Source: Acanthococcus lagerstroemiae (lineage: Eukaryota; Arthropoda; Insecta; Hemiptera; Eriococcidae). From it: a stretch of 64,000 nucleotides of DNA. Shown here piece by piece: positions 11,084-21,783 of the stretch (its first letter is position 1; each line of letters opens with the position of its first letter). The translations under genes and the position numbers were made by a program. The notes beneath the pieces are model-generated. The model saw nothing but the letters and a program-made list of their open reading frames with translations, searched no databases and was not told the origin of the DNA. The DNA lies in contig CM063114.1 in NCBI GenBank assembly GCA_031841125.1, forward strand, positions 43,359,574 through 43,423,573, read 5' to 3'.

Positions 11084-11231
11084 GTGTGCAATTTACACTT
11101 TTTCTGATCCCAAATTTTATTTCTCTATGTGTGCAATTTACAATTTCAATGCTTAATCTGATTTTTGCCACTGTGTGCAATTTACAATTTTTCTATCTGA
11201 AAATGTATTTCTTTGGGTGTGCAGTTTACAC
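11084..11231. repeat. 44-45 bp tandem repeat of gtgtgcaatttaca
   Basis: The word gtgtgcaatttaca or a one-base variant starts at about 11084, 11129, 11173 and 11217, a regular 44-45 bp spacing. The spacer sequences are T-rich and diverged. A related set lies at 13713-13836. Confidence 0.75.
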
Positions 11232-11269
11232 GTCGTTTTCTTTACCTGACTACCCACCCATAGTGAGTA

Positions 11270-11325
11270 CAGTTTGCATGCGTCCCCGGTATATCGGATA
11301 CGGCGCCTGAAGAAGATTATTATTA
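11270..11325 (+). mobile_element. Possible SINE tail remnant
   Basis: The segment tatcggatacggcgcctgaa followed by gaagattattattac resembles the 3' end of the SINE at 31165-31605 read on its own strand (atatggcgcctgaagaagg). Only about 50 bp match. Confidence 0.4.
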
Positions 11326-11329
11326 CACT

Positions 11330-12904
11330 TCTTTCATTATAGCGTCTAACTTGGCGAAAATTTTCTTTGCCTGAAAAATCTTTTGAATAATTCCTCCCCC
11401 CCCCTCTATTCACAAGACATTCTACCGGGGCGACGTTTTAGTGAGAATGAGCCGCGAACTCTTTCTTCTTTCTATATTCCAATAAATTATGTTTTCCTGC
11501 TTCAATGATTGAAATATCTGGCAGCCGAATAATCGAATTTAACTCGAAGCCGGTGGAAAGGCATCCGACAAGGCATCAAGATACCGCAACAGCTAAATTA
11601 CGATTCGAACGTCTTACGCTCGTGATTAGAAAACTAGAAGCGACCATCAGGCGAATGCGCGCGAATTTCAGCGGAATCGTAAAATCGTGTATTCGGCGGG
11701 CAGCTGTCCGCGCGAGCCAGATTTGGGGGCGGATAAGCGGCTCGCTGGCTGCAAATGCCAAGCGGTGGAAGCGTTCCAAACGGGGCGATATTTTCCGGCC
11801 GCCGGAGACCACAACGAAAATGGGGGCGCGGTAAATTTGTAAAACGAAAACCGAAGACGGGCTTCTCGGGTTGCATATATGGGATAATGTGTGTGGGAGC
11901 CGAGCCACGACAGCGACAGATTATAACGCGCGATAAACGCAGATCGGATAACACGTTTCGACCCGATCCGGGGCCGGCGCGGGGCTTTTAAACGAAGGAA
12001 AATTTTGGAGAAGAAAGCGCGGCGCGCAGCAGCCGGGAATGATGTAAAAATATCATCGCAATTTGTAACGCGAAATAACAATCCGTTTTGGTTATACGAC
12101 GTCCTTGTTATTGGCCGAGCCGAGCGGTTTTCGACACGTTAGACAGAAAATATTACGCTTAAAACGGATACGCAATTTACGTTGATGGAATTTTATTACA
12201 ATTTTTTGGCCGGGCGCGAGTTAAAACAAATTGCGCGATCTCGAGAGTGCCGCGCGCAAGAGAAAAGAAGGCGACGGCGACTGTGTAACTTGCGAACATT
12301 TTTCGCGTCGTTCTCGGGCTGGCTGTTTTTAAGCCCCTGCCCTGGCCGGGTCGAATAAGTTTTCGAAACGACTTTCGGTGCCGAAGTAAAGGATTCGTTT
12401 AAGAGGATAAACGACCCTCCTTTTGTATGTTGTACATATCCGAGCTATCTCTCTCACTTCCTTTCCCGCGCTCAGTCAGATGTTAGCCACAGTTTCCAGC
12501 CCTGTTGAGAACTTTAATCTTCTTATAAAACAGTCGGCTGTACATATAGGGAGACAAATCGAATGACAATGTTGTGTCAACTGTTTGGTTTCTTCGATGA
12601 TACCGGCTTGTCGGGTCATCGTATTTAATTAATAGCTTGCTTTTCGGACTATCGGTTTGGCTTTTGCGAGTTGGAGAACAAACTCCTTAACTCGGTGGGA
12701 AAAACGAAACCCGCTTTTCTTATGTCGAGGATAACGAAAGTAGATATTTTGTTAGATAGTCCATTCTTCTTGTGCCAGATTCAGTTCTGAGCGTGAGCGA
12801 TCTACAATTATGGTAATTCAGTTTAATAATCTACTAGCAGCGCACCACATATCTCTATTCTATATAGTTACAAGAAATGAAAATTACAAAAATTTATGAA
12901 GTTA
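11330..12904. other. CpG-rich sequence without recognisable gene
   Basis: From about 11450 to 12450 the DNA is GC- and CpG-rich and shows no repeat or transposon signature. Overlapping open frames of 100-137 codons on both strands exist only because stop codons are rare in GC-rich DNA; none resembles a known protein. A regulatory island or unrecognised exon is possible. Confidence 0.4.
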
Positions 12905-13690
12905 TCACATTACAGGACCTCCTTCTACGCCACATTTGCAGTTTTATAGCTTCCAGGTTGTACTTGGATATTTAAATTATTAAACGAAGTTGTCCGCGAC
13001 AGAGCTACGTATAATTGTCAATGACTGAAGACATACTCGGGTAGATATATCCCAACCTTCTCCAGCGTCTGTCCCGGGGCCTTGTTGATCATCGTACAAA
13101 AGGCTAACTTTATTGGAAACTGTCTCCTTTTGAATGAACAAGGCAAGGTGGAATCCGCTGGCGACAGGTCCACTCTTGGGAGTAATATCCTTCGACCGCA
13201 CTCCACCTCAGTTATTATTTCCAGATCTAGTGCATTCGTGTACATTTTTCTCACAATTAGTCGTGTCCCCTTCAGCAGTCCAAGTGCCACATTCATATTA
13301 CGTTGCAACAAAACAATCGCACCAACTTTTAAGTGTAATTTATTTGGTGGTAAACCCGTCAACTCCAGACTATCCAGAAAGTCAACGGGGAATTGCAGAA
13401 TTTCATTGTCATTTTCACTGATCAGTCTATTCACGCTTGTGTAGGTTTTGGCTTCTTCAGGAATCAAGTCCAAAATCTTGCCATTGATCTTCTGACAATG
13501 ATCATTCTTTGGTGCCAGAATTGCAACATTAGAAAATTTCAGGACATCATCTGAAGTGTCAAGCTTTCCACCATAGACATCTTTTATAATGTCCTGAGAA
13601 ATTATGCTTACAGGTAATTCTATAATGCCCCCATTTTCAGAGCCGAATGAGGGAAAGTACCATTACGAATCTGCAGCAAGAATTTATGTT
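12905..13690 (-). pseudogene. Helitron PIF1-like helicase, C-terminal remnant
   Basis: The minus strand encodes AILAPKNDHCQKINGKILDL, NEILQFPVDFLDSLELTGLP, PPNKLHLKVGAIVLLQRNMN, GTRLIVRKMYTNALDLEII, KRRQFPIKLAFCTMINKAPG, QTLEKVGIYLPEYVFSH, and QLYVALSRTTSFNNLNI. This is the order of helicase 2B and motif V/VI segments in Helitron RepHel proteins, which unwind DNA during rolling-circle transposition. Two lesions stand out: the conserved INKAQGQ reads INKAPGQ, and a stop falls between FSH and QLYVALSR. Only the last 240 or so residues survive; no Rep domain or Helitron end was found nearby. Confidence 0.85.
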
Positions 13691-13712
13691 TCGCTGCCGA
13701 CCTTTTATAAGT

Positions 13713-13836
13713 GTGTGCAATTCACACTTCTGTTGCATACATCCGTCTTTTCACAATACGTGCAATTTACAATTTTCACATGTGGTTCGCAAAGTAGGAA
13801 ATAAACCCCTCCACTGGAAAGTGTGTGCTATTTACT
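13713..13836. repeat. gtgtgcaattcaca repeats, second locus
   Basis: Three copies of the gtgcaattYaca word at about 13713, 13759 and 13823 match the array at 11084-11231. Spacing is less regular (46 and 64 bp). The array directly abuts the SINE copy that starts near 13850. Confidence 0.6.
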
Positions 13837-14126
13837 TTCTCCCAATACCAGATGGCGGTCGCGGTTTCTGACACGCGACTCCTCTGGGCAGGTTAATCGG
13901 GGTAGTTTGCCGTTGTTTTCCACACACGGGTTTGTTGAGTTAGTTTTCCTTTTCTGCGCCGAAGAGTATGCAGCCGCAGTTCGCTTACTAGCCATGAGTT
14001 TAACGACGATCAGTAAGCTGTCCAAGACGTGTATACGCACAGTACCAATCTTTCTGATCTGATGGTAACGCACCCTGCGATTGTGACTACTTGTTCGGGG
14101 AACTGGCGGGAATTACCGGACACGCT

Positions 14127-14138
14127 ATGTTTCCACCT
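14127..14138. repeat. Target-site duplication, left copy
   Basis: The 12-mer atgtttccacct occurs here and at 14349-14360, bounding the LINE piece. The other SINE copy has the uninterrupted site near 31434 (tatattcccacctcgactgc). Confidence 0.85.
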
Positions 14139-14348
14139 CTTCCAGATTAGTACTGGGAGCGTTTACTTCGGTCAGTAGGGGACCCCCATGGTGGCCCACG
14201 TAGGACAGCGCGCACCGGAAGCGGAATGACGAAATGGGGGCTCGAGCCGGCCACTAATGCGATACTCGAAAGGCTAGTTTCCGGGGCCAGGGTTGCGGTG
14301 TCTCAGGGGCCACTTTGGCACGTGCATCGCCGTACGTCCCACCGCACC
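14139..14348 (+). mobile_element. R1-like LINE 3' end, copy 2
   Basis: A 210-bp 5'-truncated copy starting cttccagattagtactggga and ending ccaccgcacc, inserted into SINE copy A with a perfect 12-bp target duplication. It has no poly(A) tail and no coding sequence. Confidence 0.9.
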
Positions 14349-14505
14349 ATGTTTCCACCTAGATTGATACCATAGTTGCTATGTTTGCCAGGATGTTAGT
14401 GAGAGTATTCAAATATCATAAGCTTTCCGGCGTTAGTGACACTCGAATCTGAGACGCAAGGATTGCGAAACGGGCACTTTCACACTTGATCACACAGCAA
14501 CCTTG

Positions 14506-15779
14506 CAATAATGACACTAGAGTAAAAATGGGGATTCTGACGCATTTCATATGATAATTCTTTCGTGTGACGTTACAATCGATTATGAGTTCCGATTCGC
14601 CTGCAAACCTTGAGTATGTAATCCGTTTACTATACTTGATCAAAATCTCATCTCTGGAAGTGTGTAAGTAACCGGCTGTGTAGTGTACTCACCATAGCAA
14701 CAGTATAGTATCGTAAATTACCAACGCATGCGCGTTCGTGCGTTCGTGTTGGCCGGAGGTTCTTATAGACGCGGAATTCCGCTTTGATTTTCAGTGGACC
14801 AGTTTCAAGTGTCGTAACTAGAAAGGGTGGCCGACTGGGCCCAGCCCACCCAAAAAATTGGCTTACCCACCCGTGTGTCGAAAATTTCTCAAATTTTCGA
14901 CTTCAACTCCGTTCACGTTTCCTTCACTTCGTTGAAGAATACGTCAGGTTGACGGTGATGGTGAAAATATTTGGCTGGTATAGATTTGAGGATGGAAAAA
15001 TAAATAAATAAATAATTGGCTGTGCTTAGCAAGGGAAAGTAACGTCTTCGTTTAAGCTTTCATCGAGCCTCTCCGGTCAGTTGCTTTTTTGAGTTACATA
15101 AGAAATAGTACGCGAATTCCGTGCCGAACTTTGGAAGTTATGACCGACGAGGAGGTAGAAGTTATGGATATACAGGTCAGTAGTATTGTCAATAGTCAGT
15201 AAATGTATTGACATCTAAGAAATCTAGAACGCGTAGTTCTCGTATTTACGTAATTTTCCTAATTCGGTTCGGACAAGTTTTGCCAAAGTCATCATCACCA
15301 GTCAACAAAATTTGAGTTGAAATTATCGATGCAAATTCGTGTCGATCGTAATAATTTGAATTCCTCGTGGAATTCCGTTCGATTTCCTCGAACGTTCGCC
15401 CAATGGGGCCGTATCCTTTTCTCCTTTTCGTTATTTCTTAGACTGACGACAAACGTTTGTTTTATGTTTGTCGTTAGGTCCGAATCCAATAATTCATAGA
15501 AGTCAGGATCCCGAAGCCGAAACGACCGTGTAGAGAAGAAAATTATTAATTTTACTCTTTGTACTTTTTCTTTTAAAACGTCTTTTTTATTTTTAATAAA
15601 TTTAAGTTATACTCAAAATTTCGATTTCTTCTAGTTAACGTTTTCTGTATTGAATCTAATTTTAGTCAGAGCCTTTTCTCTTTAGTATTGACGTAACTCC
15701 CCCTAGGTTTAAACGATCCAGAATTTTACGTCACCGTGGCGCGCCCAAACATTTCAGTTACCAAAACCTTACTAAGCCC
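14506..15779. other. Unassigned sequence
   Basis: No element end, gene or RNA was identified. A taaataaataaata run at 14999-15016 may mark the tail of an unrecognised retroelement. Short open frames have no recognisable product. Confidence 0.35.
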
Positions 15780-15830
15780 CAGTGGCGTAACCAGAACTCT
15801 TCCACGGGGGGGGGGCGTCAACAAACTTTT
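15780..15830 (+). mobile_element. hAT-like terminus (cagtggcgtaaccag)
   Basis: The sequence cagtggcgtaaccagaa followed by a G-run is typical of one end of hAT-type MITEs. A similar end, catgggcgtagccagg on the minus strand, lies at 17603, but the intervening DNA holds other elements. Pairing is uncertain. Confidence 0.35.
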
Positions 15831-15944
15831 TTAAAAATATAGTTAGGCTGGTTTTCCAACAAAAAAAATATAAATGATCGAGTCATAATATACACGCTTT
15901 TATTTAAAAAGAAAAAATTTTAAAAAGTGTTTTCCAACTTGAAT

Positions 15945-16409
15945 TACGAAAGCTCGCGGACCTTCGAAGAGCACGCCACGACCGAACATGTTGCTACGGG
16001 AGTCGTCCATGCTCCTGGAATTTCCACGTGATACACCGCTGAAGATCTCCCTATCTTGGGAAGGGGATGCGATTCAGGAGTGTCACCACAGGGGAGCGCC
16101 GAGTGCACCCATTGTGCAAGCGGAGAGGAGGACACGCCGTGGCATACGCTGTTCGAGTGCGACGCCTGGGAGGAGGAGAGGCGCGGGGCGATCACGATCA
16201 ATCCCGGAGACGACGTGATCGACCGTCTTGCGCCGGACACCCTGGTCCCGGAGCTGTTGAGGAGCCGAAGCGGTTGGAACCGGGTGTCGGGTTTCGTTTC
16301 GGCCATCATGCGACGGAAGATGGAGGCTGAGCGGTCGAGACAGAGGACGCAAGGAGGAGGAGAAGCTGGACTTGCTGCTGCTGCGGCGGCGGCGGATACC
16401 ATCCAGTGA
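15945..16409 (+). pseudogene. R1-like LINE ORF2, C-terminal zinc-knuckle region
   Basis: The plus-strand frame ending at the stop 16407-16409 contains CTHCASGEEDTPWHTLFEC, a C-X2-C-X9-H-X4-C knuckle. It is followed by WEEERRGAITINPGD, SGWNRVSGFVSAIMRRKMEA and an Ala-rich end. The knuckle, the E-W..V..F...IM..K..ER tail and the lack of a poly(A) tract are typical of R1-clade elements. The N-terminal side (GVVHAPGIST then TAEDLPILG) is also LINE-like but frame-shifted. Everything upstream of about 15945, including the catalytic domains, is absent. It continues directly into the 3' untranslated region that recurs through the window. Confidence 0.85.
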
Positions 16410-16744
16410 AGCTCGCCCGCAGTGCAAGGGCTGGAGCTTCAATCAGACGAGTCTCACACGACGAGTGAGTGAAGAGGAAGAGGCAGCGCGTCCGGCTGCG
16501 GGGGACCTGAAATTTCCAGGCGAGCGCTCTGGGAGTGCGGACCTCGGTCAGTAGGGGAACCCCGTGGTGGCCCTGATAGGACGCGCGCACCGTTCCGGCC
16601 AGGAGAAATGGGGGCTCGGGCCCGTCCCCAAAGCGTTCCCCTCGGTACTGATGCGATGCCCGAAAGGGTAGTTTCCGGTGCCGGGGGTGCGGTGTCTCAG
16701 GAGCCACTTTGGCATGCATGCGTCGCCATACGTCCCACCACACC
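16410..16744 (+). mobile_element. R1-like LINE 3' UTR, longest copy
   Basis: This stretch follows the ORF2 stop and is the reference for five other pieces (7362-7748, 14139-14348, 18125-18317, 30550-30809 and 32697-33184). It ends gtcccaccacacc, then enters a host repeat identical for 153 bp to 30397-30549. Confidence 0.85.
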
Positions 16745-16897
16745 AACCTGCGGTATTGTAACATAGCATCGATGCGATTGTATATTCACAACTGTGTGCG
16801 ACATTATCTGCGAGTTTGGAAGAGACGCCACAAGTGAAAAATTATGCCAGGAGTAACAACTATTGGAAAATATGTTCCAAACAAGCTATGAGCTACG
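16745..16897 (-). repeat. Host repeat flank identical to 30397-30549
   Basis: All 153 bases match the reverse complement of 30397-30549. The first 13 bases, aacctgcggtatt, are the target sequence of the LINE insertion in the other copy. Part of it is the start of the LTR described at 30531. Confidence 0.85.
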
Positions 16898-16989
16898 AAT
16901 TTAAATTTCACTGAGCATTTACTGTGATACTCTGTCAGCATTAGGGTGTCTCTTTATTTTACACGTTTTCGCCAATTGATTAGGGACAC

Positions 16990-17960
16990 ACGGAAATTTG
17001 TTCCAATGGAAGCAGAAACTCGCCATCAAAAATTTGAGCTCAATTTGAGATTATTAATCCGTGCCGCTTTGACCTTGAAGTTATGTTTAATACTGAGATT
17101 TTATAAAAAACCACGAATATCTCCGAACATATCAACTTCAGGATCGAACTGTATATAACATATAATGTTCCCCATTAAGTTTCCTATAAAAAAGTTTCTA
17201 TACAACATTTGTCCAAAATGCATATTTACCGAGATTATCGCAATAATGTGTGAAAGTTTCGAGGAACGTGGATTTCATTTATGTTTTTGTAACCAATCTT
17301 CACTCGCCAAATCGTAGTTATCTAAGAAAAATTATTCACTTTAGGACCAAAATGCAAATAACATAAAATGTTCCTTGTTAAATTTTCTGTAAAAAAGATT
17401 CTATACAACTTTTATTTCGAAAACATATTTACCGAAATAATCACAAAAATGCGTAAAATTTTCGAGAAAAAAAAAATTTTTGTAATTATTTTACACCTGA
17501 AATATCTATTAATGTCGGGTAATGCATACTAAAATATAACTTCAGTCTCTGTCTAGTGGGGCAAGCACCCAGTTTGCCTTCCCTCACCTGGCTACGCCCA
17601 TGACAGTTTGTTGGATACCCATATAGAGTAGACGTCAGATTATGTATGAAAATGCGAATTGAGTAGGTTATTTGTACTATTGGCTGCAGCACTTTAAATA
17701 CACGCTGTAAAATTTAAAAAAATAAAAAAATAAAATGTATGTACATCAACAATAATCAACACTGCGCATAAGATATAACATCGTGCTGTTAAGGAACAGT
17801 CAGATGTTCTCAGAATTCATTGTTATTTCCTATGGGCAAATCCCTGTTTCCTATTGTTGATTGTACATCATCTCAAGTCCACCATACCAAGTTTTCAGCG
17901 GAATCTTAGAATGCTCAAAACTCTATAAAAACATTGGAATTAGTTATGGATCATGGATGC
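16990..17960 (-). repeat. Left arm of a 2.2-kb imperfect palindrome
   Basis: On the minus strand this arm matches 18330-19215 on the plus strand over most of its length. Shared words include catgggcgtag, gttgtatagaatctttttta, ggaacattttatgttatttg and ctcagtattaaacataactt. It carries an extra segment of roughly 100 bp near 17650-17740. Confidence 0.8.
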
Positions 17961-18124
17961 ATAGTTAACGTTTCAATTTTAGGCTCTTCCGTAAATTTTT
18001 CATCACTAGGGTCAGACCAACAGTCCTCTTGCAAATACAAGCTTTTAACAATCGCAAACACTTCTGTATGTGTCCATCTTCACCCCTTGAAAGATGAGAT
18101 GAAGAAAAACATGTGCAGAAGCAG

Positions 18125-18317
18125 AGCACGAACCTCAGTCAGTAGGGAGCCCCAGGGTGGCCCTTGCAGGACGCGCGCACAAGAAGCAGTACAGCGAAAT
18201 GGGAGCTCGGGCCGGTTGCGGCCTCCGGTCACTGATGCGATACTCGAAAGACTTGTTTCCGGGGCCGGGGATGCGGTGTCTTCGAGGCCACTTTGGCATG
18301 CGTACATCGCCATACAT
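18125..18317 (+). mobile_element. R1-like LINE 3' end, copy 4, at palindrome centre
   Basis: A truncated 3' UTR piece from gaacctcagtcagtaggga to cccaccgcacc. It sits at the centre of the palindrome, its 3' end directly meeting the right arm (ataactaattcc). No target duplication was seen. Confidence 0.8.
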
Positions 18318-19215
18318 CCCACCGCACCATAACTAATTCCAAATTCAATGATTGAAGAAAACCAAACTTTGCGATCTAAGGTTAAAAAACTGTTTTTATT
18401 GAGTCTTGAGCATTCTAAGATTCCGTTGAAGCCTTGGTATGGTGAACTTGCGATGATGTATATCAACAATAGGAAACAGGGATTTGCCCATAGGAAATGA
18501 CCCTGAATTCTGAGAACACGTGACTGTTCCTTAACAGCACAACGTCATATTTTATGCACAAATTGTTGACTATTGTTGATATACATGCATAATCCGAGGT
18601 CTATTCTAGAGTAGGTACCCAACAAACTGTCATGGGCGTAGTCAGACGGGGAGAGGGGACAAACTGGGGCGCTTGCTCCAGTAGACATCAGAGACTGAAG
18701 TTATATTGTAGTGTGCGTTACTCGACATTAATAGATATTTCATCCGTAAAATAATAAAAAACTCCTATGTTTTTCGAAAATTCCCGCATTTTTGCTATTA
18801 TTTCGATAAATATGTTTTCGAAAGAAAAGTTGTATAGAATCTTTTTTACAGAAGATTCAACGAGGAACATTTTATGTTATTTGCATTTTGATCCCAAAAT
18901 GAATATTTTTTTTAGGTAACTACGATTTAGCGAGTGAAGATCGGTTATAAAAGAACAAATAAAATCTACGTTCCTCGAAACTTTCAGACATTATTGCGAT
19001 TATCTCGGTAAATATGCATTCTAGACAAAAGTTGTATGAAATCTGTTTTATAGGAAATTTAACAGGTAACATTTTATGTTATGTGCATTTCGGACCTGAA
19101 GTTGATATGTTCCGAGATATTCGCGGTTTTTTTGTAAAATCTCAGTATTAAACATAACTTCAAGGTCAAAGGGGCACGAATTAATAACCTCAGATTGAGC
19201 TGAAATTGGAGACGT
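18318..19215 (+). repeat. Right arm of the 2.2-kb palindrome
   Basis: It pairs with 16990-17960 in inverted orientation. It ends near 19215, where the LOA-like LINE begins, so its true outer end may have been lost by that insertion. Confidence 0.8.
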
Positions 19216-19221
19216 TTCTGC

Positions 19222-20429
19222 AAATCTATAGAAAAGATACCGCAGACGGCACACCTGCAAAAACTTCTCAGTAAGGAAAGGTGGGTGGAAGAGGGGTCGC
19301 TCGAACTCCCGACAGGTGGTTTCTCCACCACCCCAAGAGAGGCAATAGAGCACCTCGTCTACATGCACTTTTCGAGAGCAAAAATCATGGAAATCACACA
19401 GCCGCAGCCAGGAGCCGACGGGGAAACGGCGAAGATGGTTTCACCAGACAGGGTATGTTGGGCGGTAAACACATTCTCGCCGTACAAAGTACCGGGCCCA
19501 GATGGAATATCTATCCAGTCTGTCTACAGACAGGACTGGAGACCATAATGGGAACGTTCATTAGGGTCTTCAGGGCATCAATAGCCCTAGGGCACATTCC
19601 AAAATCGTGGAGGGGTGTGAGAAAGGTGTTTTTGCCTAAACCAGGCAGAGACCTCTGTAAGACCAAATCCTGCAGGCCAATAAGTCTCTCATCATTCATG
19701 CTAAAAACCTTGGAAAGGGTGATAGACAGGCACCTAAGAGAGGTTACCCTGAACAAGTTTCCACTACATGAGAACCAACATGCATATAGGGCAGGCAAAT
19801 CAGTACAGTCATCACTGCACTCGCTTGTTACAGCAATTGAGAGAGGGGTGACTGGCGGAGATTATGTCCTGGCAACATTCATGGATATACAGGGAGCGTT
19901 TGACGCGACCTCTCATGAATCAATAGAAACAGCCCTGAGGGAAAGGGAAGTGAAGGAAATCTCAGTAAACTGGATTGTATCTATGCTAAAAGGAAGGGAG
20001 ATCCGGATAACATACCAACAAGAACGGATCCATGCAACGACCATCTGGGGCTGCCCACAAGGGGGAGTACTCTCTCCCCTACTGTGGAGCCAGGTGGTGG
20101 ACGGTTTACTGGAGGAATTAAATGGTCAAAAAATATACACACAGGGCTACGTTGATGATTTGGCTGTGGTGGTAACCGGCAAATTTCCGGGAACCATCGC
20201 GGAGTTAACGCAGTGGGGACTCCGATGTGTAGAAAAATGGTGTGTGAAAAAGGGGCTATCGATACACCCGGACAAAACTGAGATCACTCTTTTCACCCGT
20301 AAAAGGAAAGGCAAGGAGTTGATCAAGGTGCAATACAAAGGAAGACCGTTAGCCCTCACAGGGAAGGTGAAGTACTTGAGAGTATATCACGTCTCAGATA
20401 AAATAAGAAAAGGGATTGAGGCTCTTTAG
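19222..20429 (+). pseudogene. LOA-like LINE reverse transcriptase
   Basis: The linker KIPQTAHLQKLLSKERWVEE and YKVPGPDGIS are in one frame, and the rest in another after a shift near 19520. The domain then runs SCRPISLSSFMLKTLERVID, HENQHAYRAGKSVQSSLHSL, YVLATFMDIQGAFDATSHES, GCPQGGVLSPLLW, and the catalytic QGYVDDLAVVVTGKF. RPISL, the QGGVLSPLLW block and an RNase H domain downstream place it in the LOA group of I-type LINEs. The catalytic motif reads YVDD where YADD is usual. The frame stops at 20427-20429, just past the thumb. Confidence 0.85.
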
Positions 20430-21330
20430 GCTTGCCGCACCTATGTCGGCAGAACCTGGGGACTCTGTAATACGTCCCAGAATTACATATGCAGCCACTG
20501 TGTGGTGGGGACGGGTCCACCTGACCGAAGTCAGAGAGGAACTAGACCACCTGCAAAGGCTCGCGTGCGTGATGACAACGGGGGCAACGAGTACGGTGCC
20601 GACAAAGACATTGGAAAGGCTAACTTGCCACCACTTCACACTGCTATAGAAGCAGCGGCCATATTGGGGCTTATCGTCTGGGTCAACCAAACCTTGAGGC
20701 CCATACAACAGGTCACAGAAGGAAATGGGAGATGGCGGGGACGATAGACGAATCCTTTTGGATGTCACAGGATAGAATTGCGATGGAACACTTCTTTGAC
20801 AAGCCATACCGTGCGCTAATACCCACACGGGAGGCTTGGGAAAAGAGGTGGCCAAGCATTCTAGGAGAAGAGGAGAATCTCTAAGAATGACCAAAGTGTA
20901 GGAATCGGAATCACGAATGCAAAAGGCGCTGACAACTGTTCAGTGACACTGGGCGAGGGCGTCACTATCCTCCAAGCAGAGATAATGGTGATCACGGTGG
21001 CCATTGATAGAAGCCAACAGAAGGGCCTTGTTAATAAGCAGATCTATATCTGTACAGACAGTCAATCAGCTATGAAAGCACTATCGTCACACCAAACTAC
21101 ATCCCTGGTAGTGGCGGAGTGTGTTAACAAACTATACACCCTTGCTCAGGAGGACTGGATCACCATACTATGGACACCAGGTCACTGCGGTAGAAAAGGG
21201 AACATGATCGCTGGCAAGCTAGCGAAGGAGGGCATAAAAAAGGAACTGGCAACACCCAGGCCGTGTCTTCCTGTAGCATACAGCGTCATAAAATCCAAAG
21301 TAAAGGCCTGGATAAGTAAGCAGACGTAAA
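20430..21330 (+). pseudogene. LOA-like LINE connection and RNase H domain
   Basis: After the stop, fragments continue the same ORF2 in shifting frames: SVIRPRITYAATVWWGRVHL, then LQAEIMVITVAIDRSQQKGL, IYICTDSQSAMKALSS, ITILWTPGHCGRKGNMIAGK and LAKEGIKK. The E, D and H..G.N..A spacing is that of RNase H, which removes element RNA during second-strand synthesis. The first catalytic Asp (usually in a YTDGS motif) lies in a degraded stretch near 20890. Confidence 0.8.
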
Positions 21331-21783
21331 TGCACTGGCGGTTGGCCAGTGGCATGAACGTCAGCAAAACACTGATAGAGGACACCCCTAGTAAGTATAC
21401 CAAGTTCCTATTAGAGGGCTTGGCAGGAAACATGCAAGGCTCATGGTCGGACTACTAACCGGTCATGGGGCCAGAAAACACATGTGGTATAAAATAGGAG
21501 TGGTAAGAAGAGGCTCCTGTAGGTACTGTGGAGAAGAGGAAGAAACCTCGATCCATATCATATGCCAGTGCCCAGCAATAGCCGGGACAAGACGCGAAGC
21601 ATTAGGGCTAGAGTATTCAGTACCCAGTGAAGTCAAAGGGATAGAGCGAAGTAATATTCTCACTTCGGCTATAAAAGTGAGGCTACTGAGCCGATCCTTA
21701 ACAGCAACTTGAGGAATAGTGCAATGGACTGAGCGCTCGGCGCATACAGCGCCACCTCACACACAAATGAATGAATGAATGAA
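21331..21783 (+). mobile_element. LOA-like LINE C-terminus, 3' UTR and tail
   Basis: The C-terminal segment GLLTGHGARKHMWYKIG then CRYCGEEEETSIHIICQC contains the C-X2-C-X8-H-X4-C knuckle of LOA ORF2. A stop at 21710-21712 is followed by a short UTR (gcgctcggcgcatacagcgc) and a tail of gaat repeats at 21764-21782. No target duplication was found. Confidence 0.8.

Larger units (their letters stand above)
13850..14505 (-). mobile_element. tRNA-derived SINE, copy A, with LINE insertion
   Basis: It is homologous on the same strand to 31165-31605 through shared blocks such as cacagtaccaatctttctga, gttagtgagagtatt and gagacgcaaggattg. The tRNA-like head lies at the high-coordinate end but is decayed (actcgaatctgag in place of the B box). 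A 210-bp piece of the R1-like LINE interrupts it. Confidence 0.7.

Noticed and set aside
11505..12081. Overlapping frames of 78-137 codons as genes
   Set aside because: They occur on both strands at once in CpG-rich DNA where stops are rare; no domain or splice context supports any of them.
15780..17603. One hAT element spanning cagtggcgtaaccag to ctggctacgcccatg
   Set aside because: The two ends are only roughly similar, the interior is a chain of other elements, and the right end fits better as part of the palindrome arm.
18125..18345. Target duplication around the LINE piece at the palindrome centre
   Set aside because: The apparent match (ggaattagttatgg and ccataactaattcc) is inverted and belongs to the palindrome arms, not a direct duplication.
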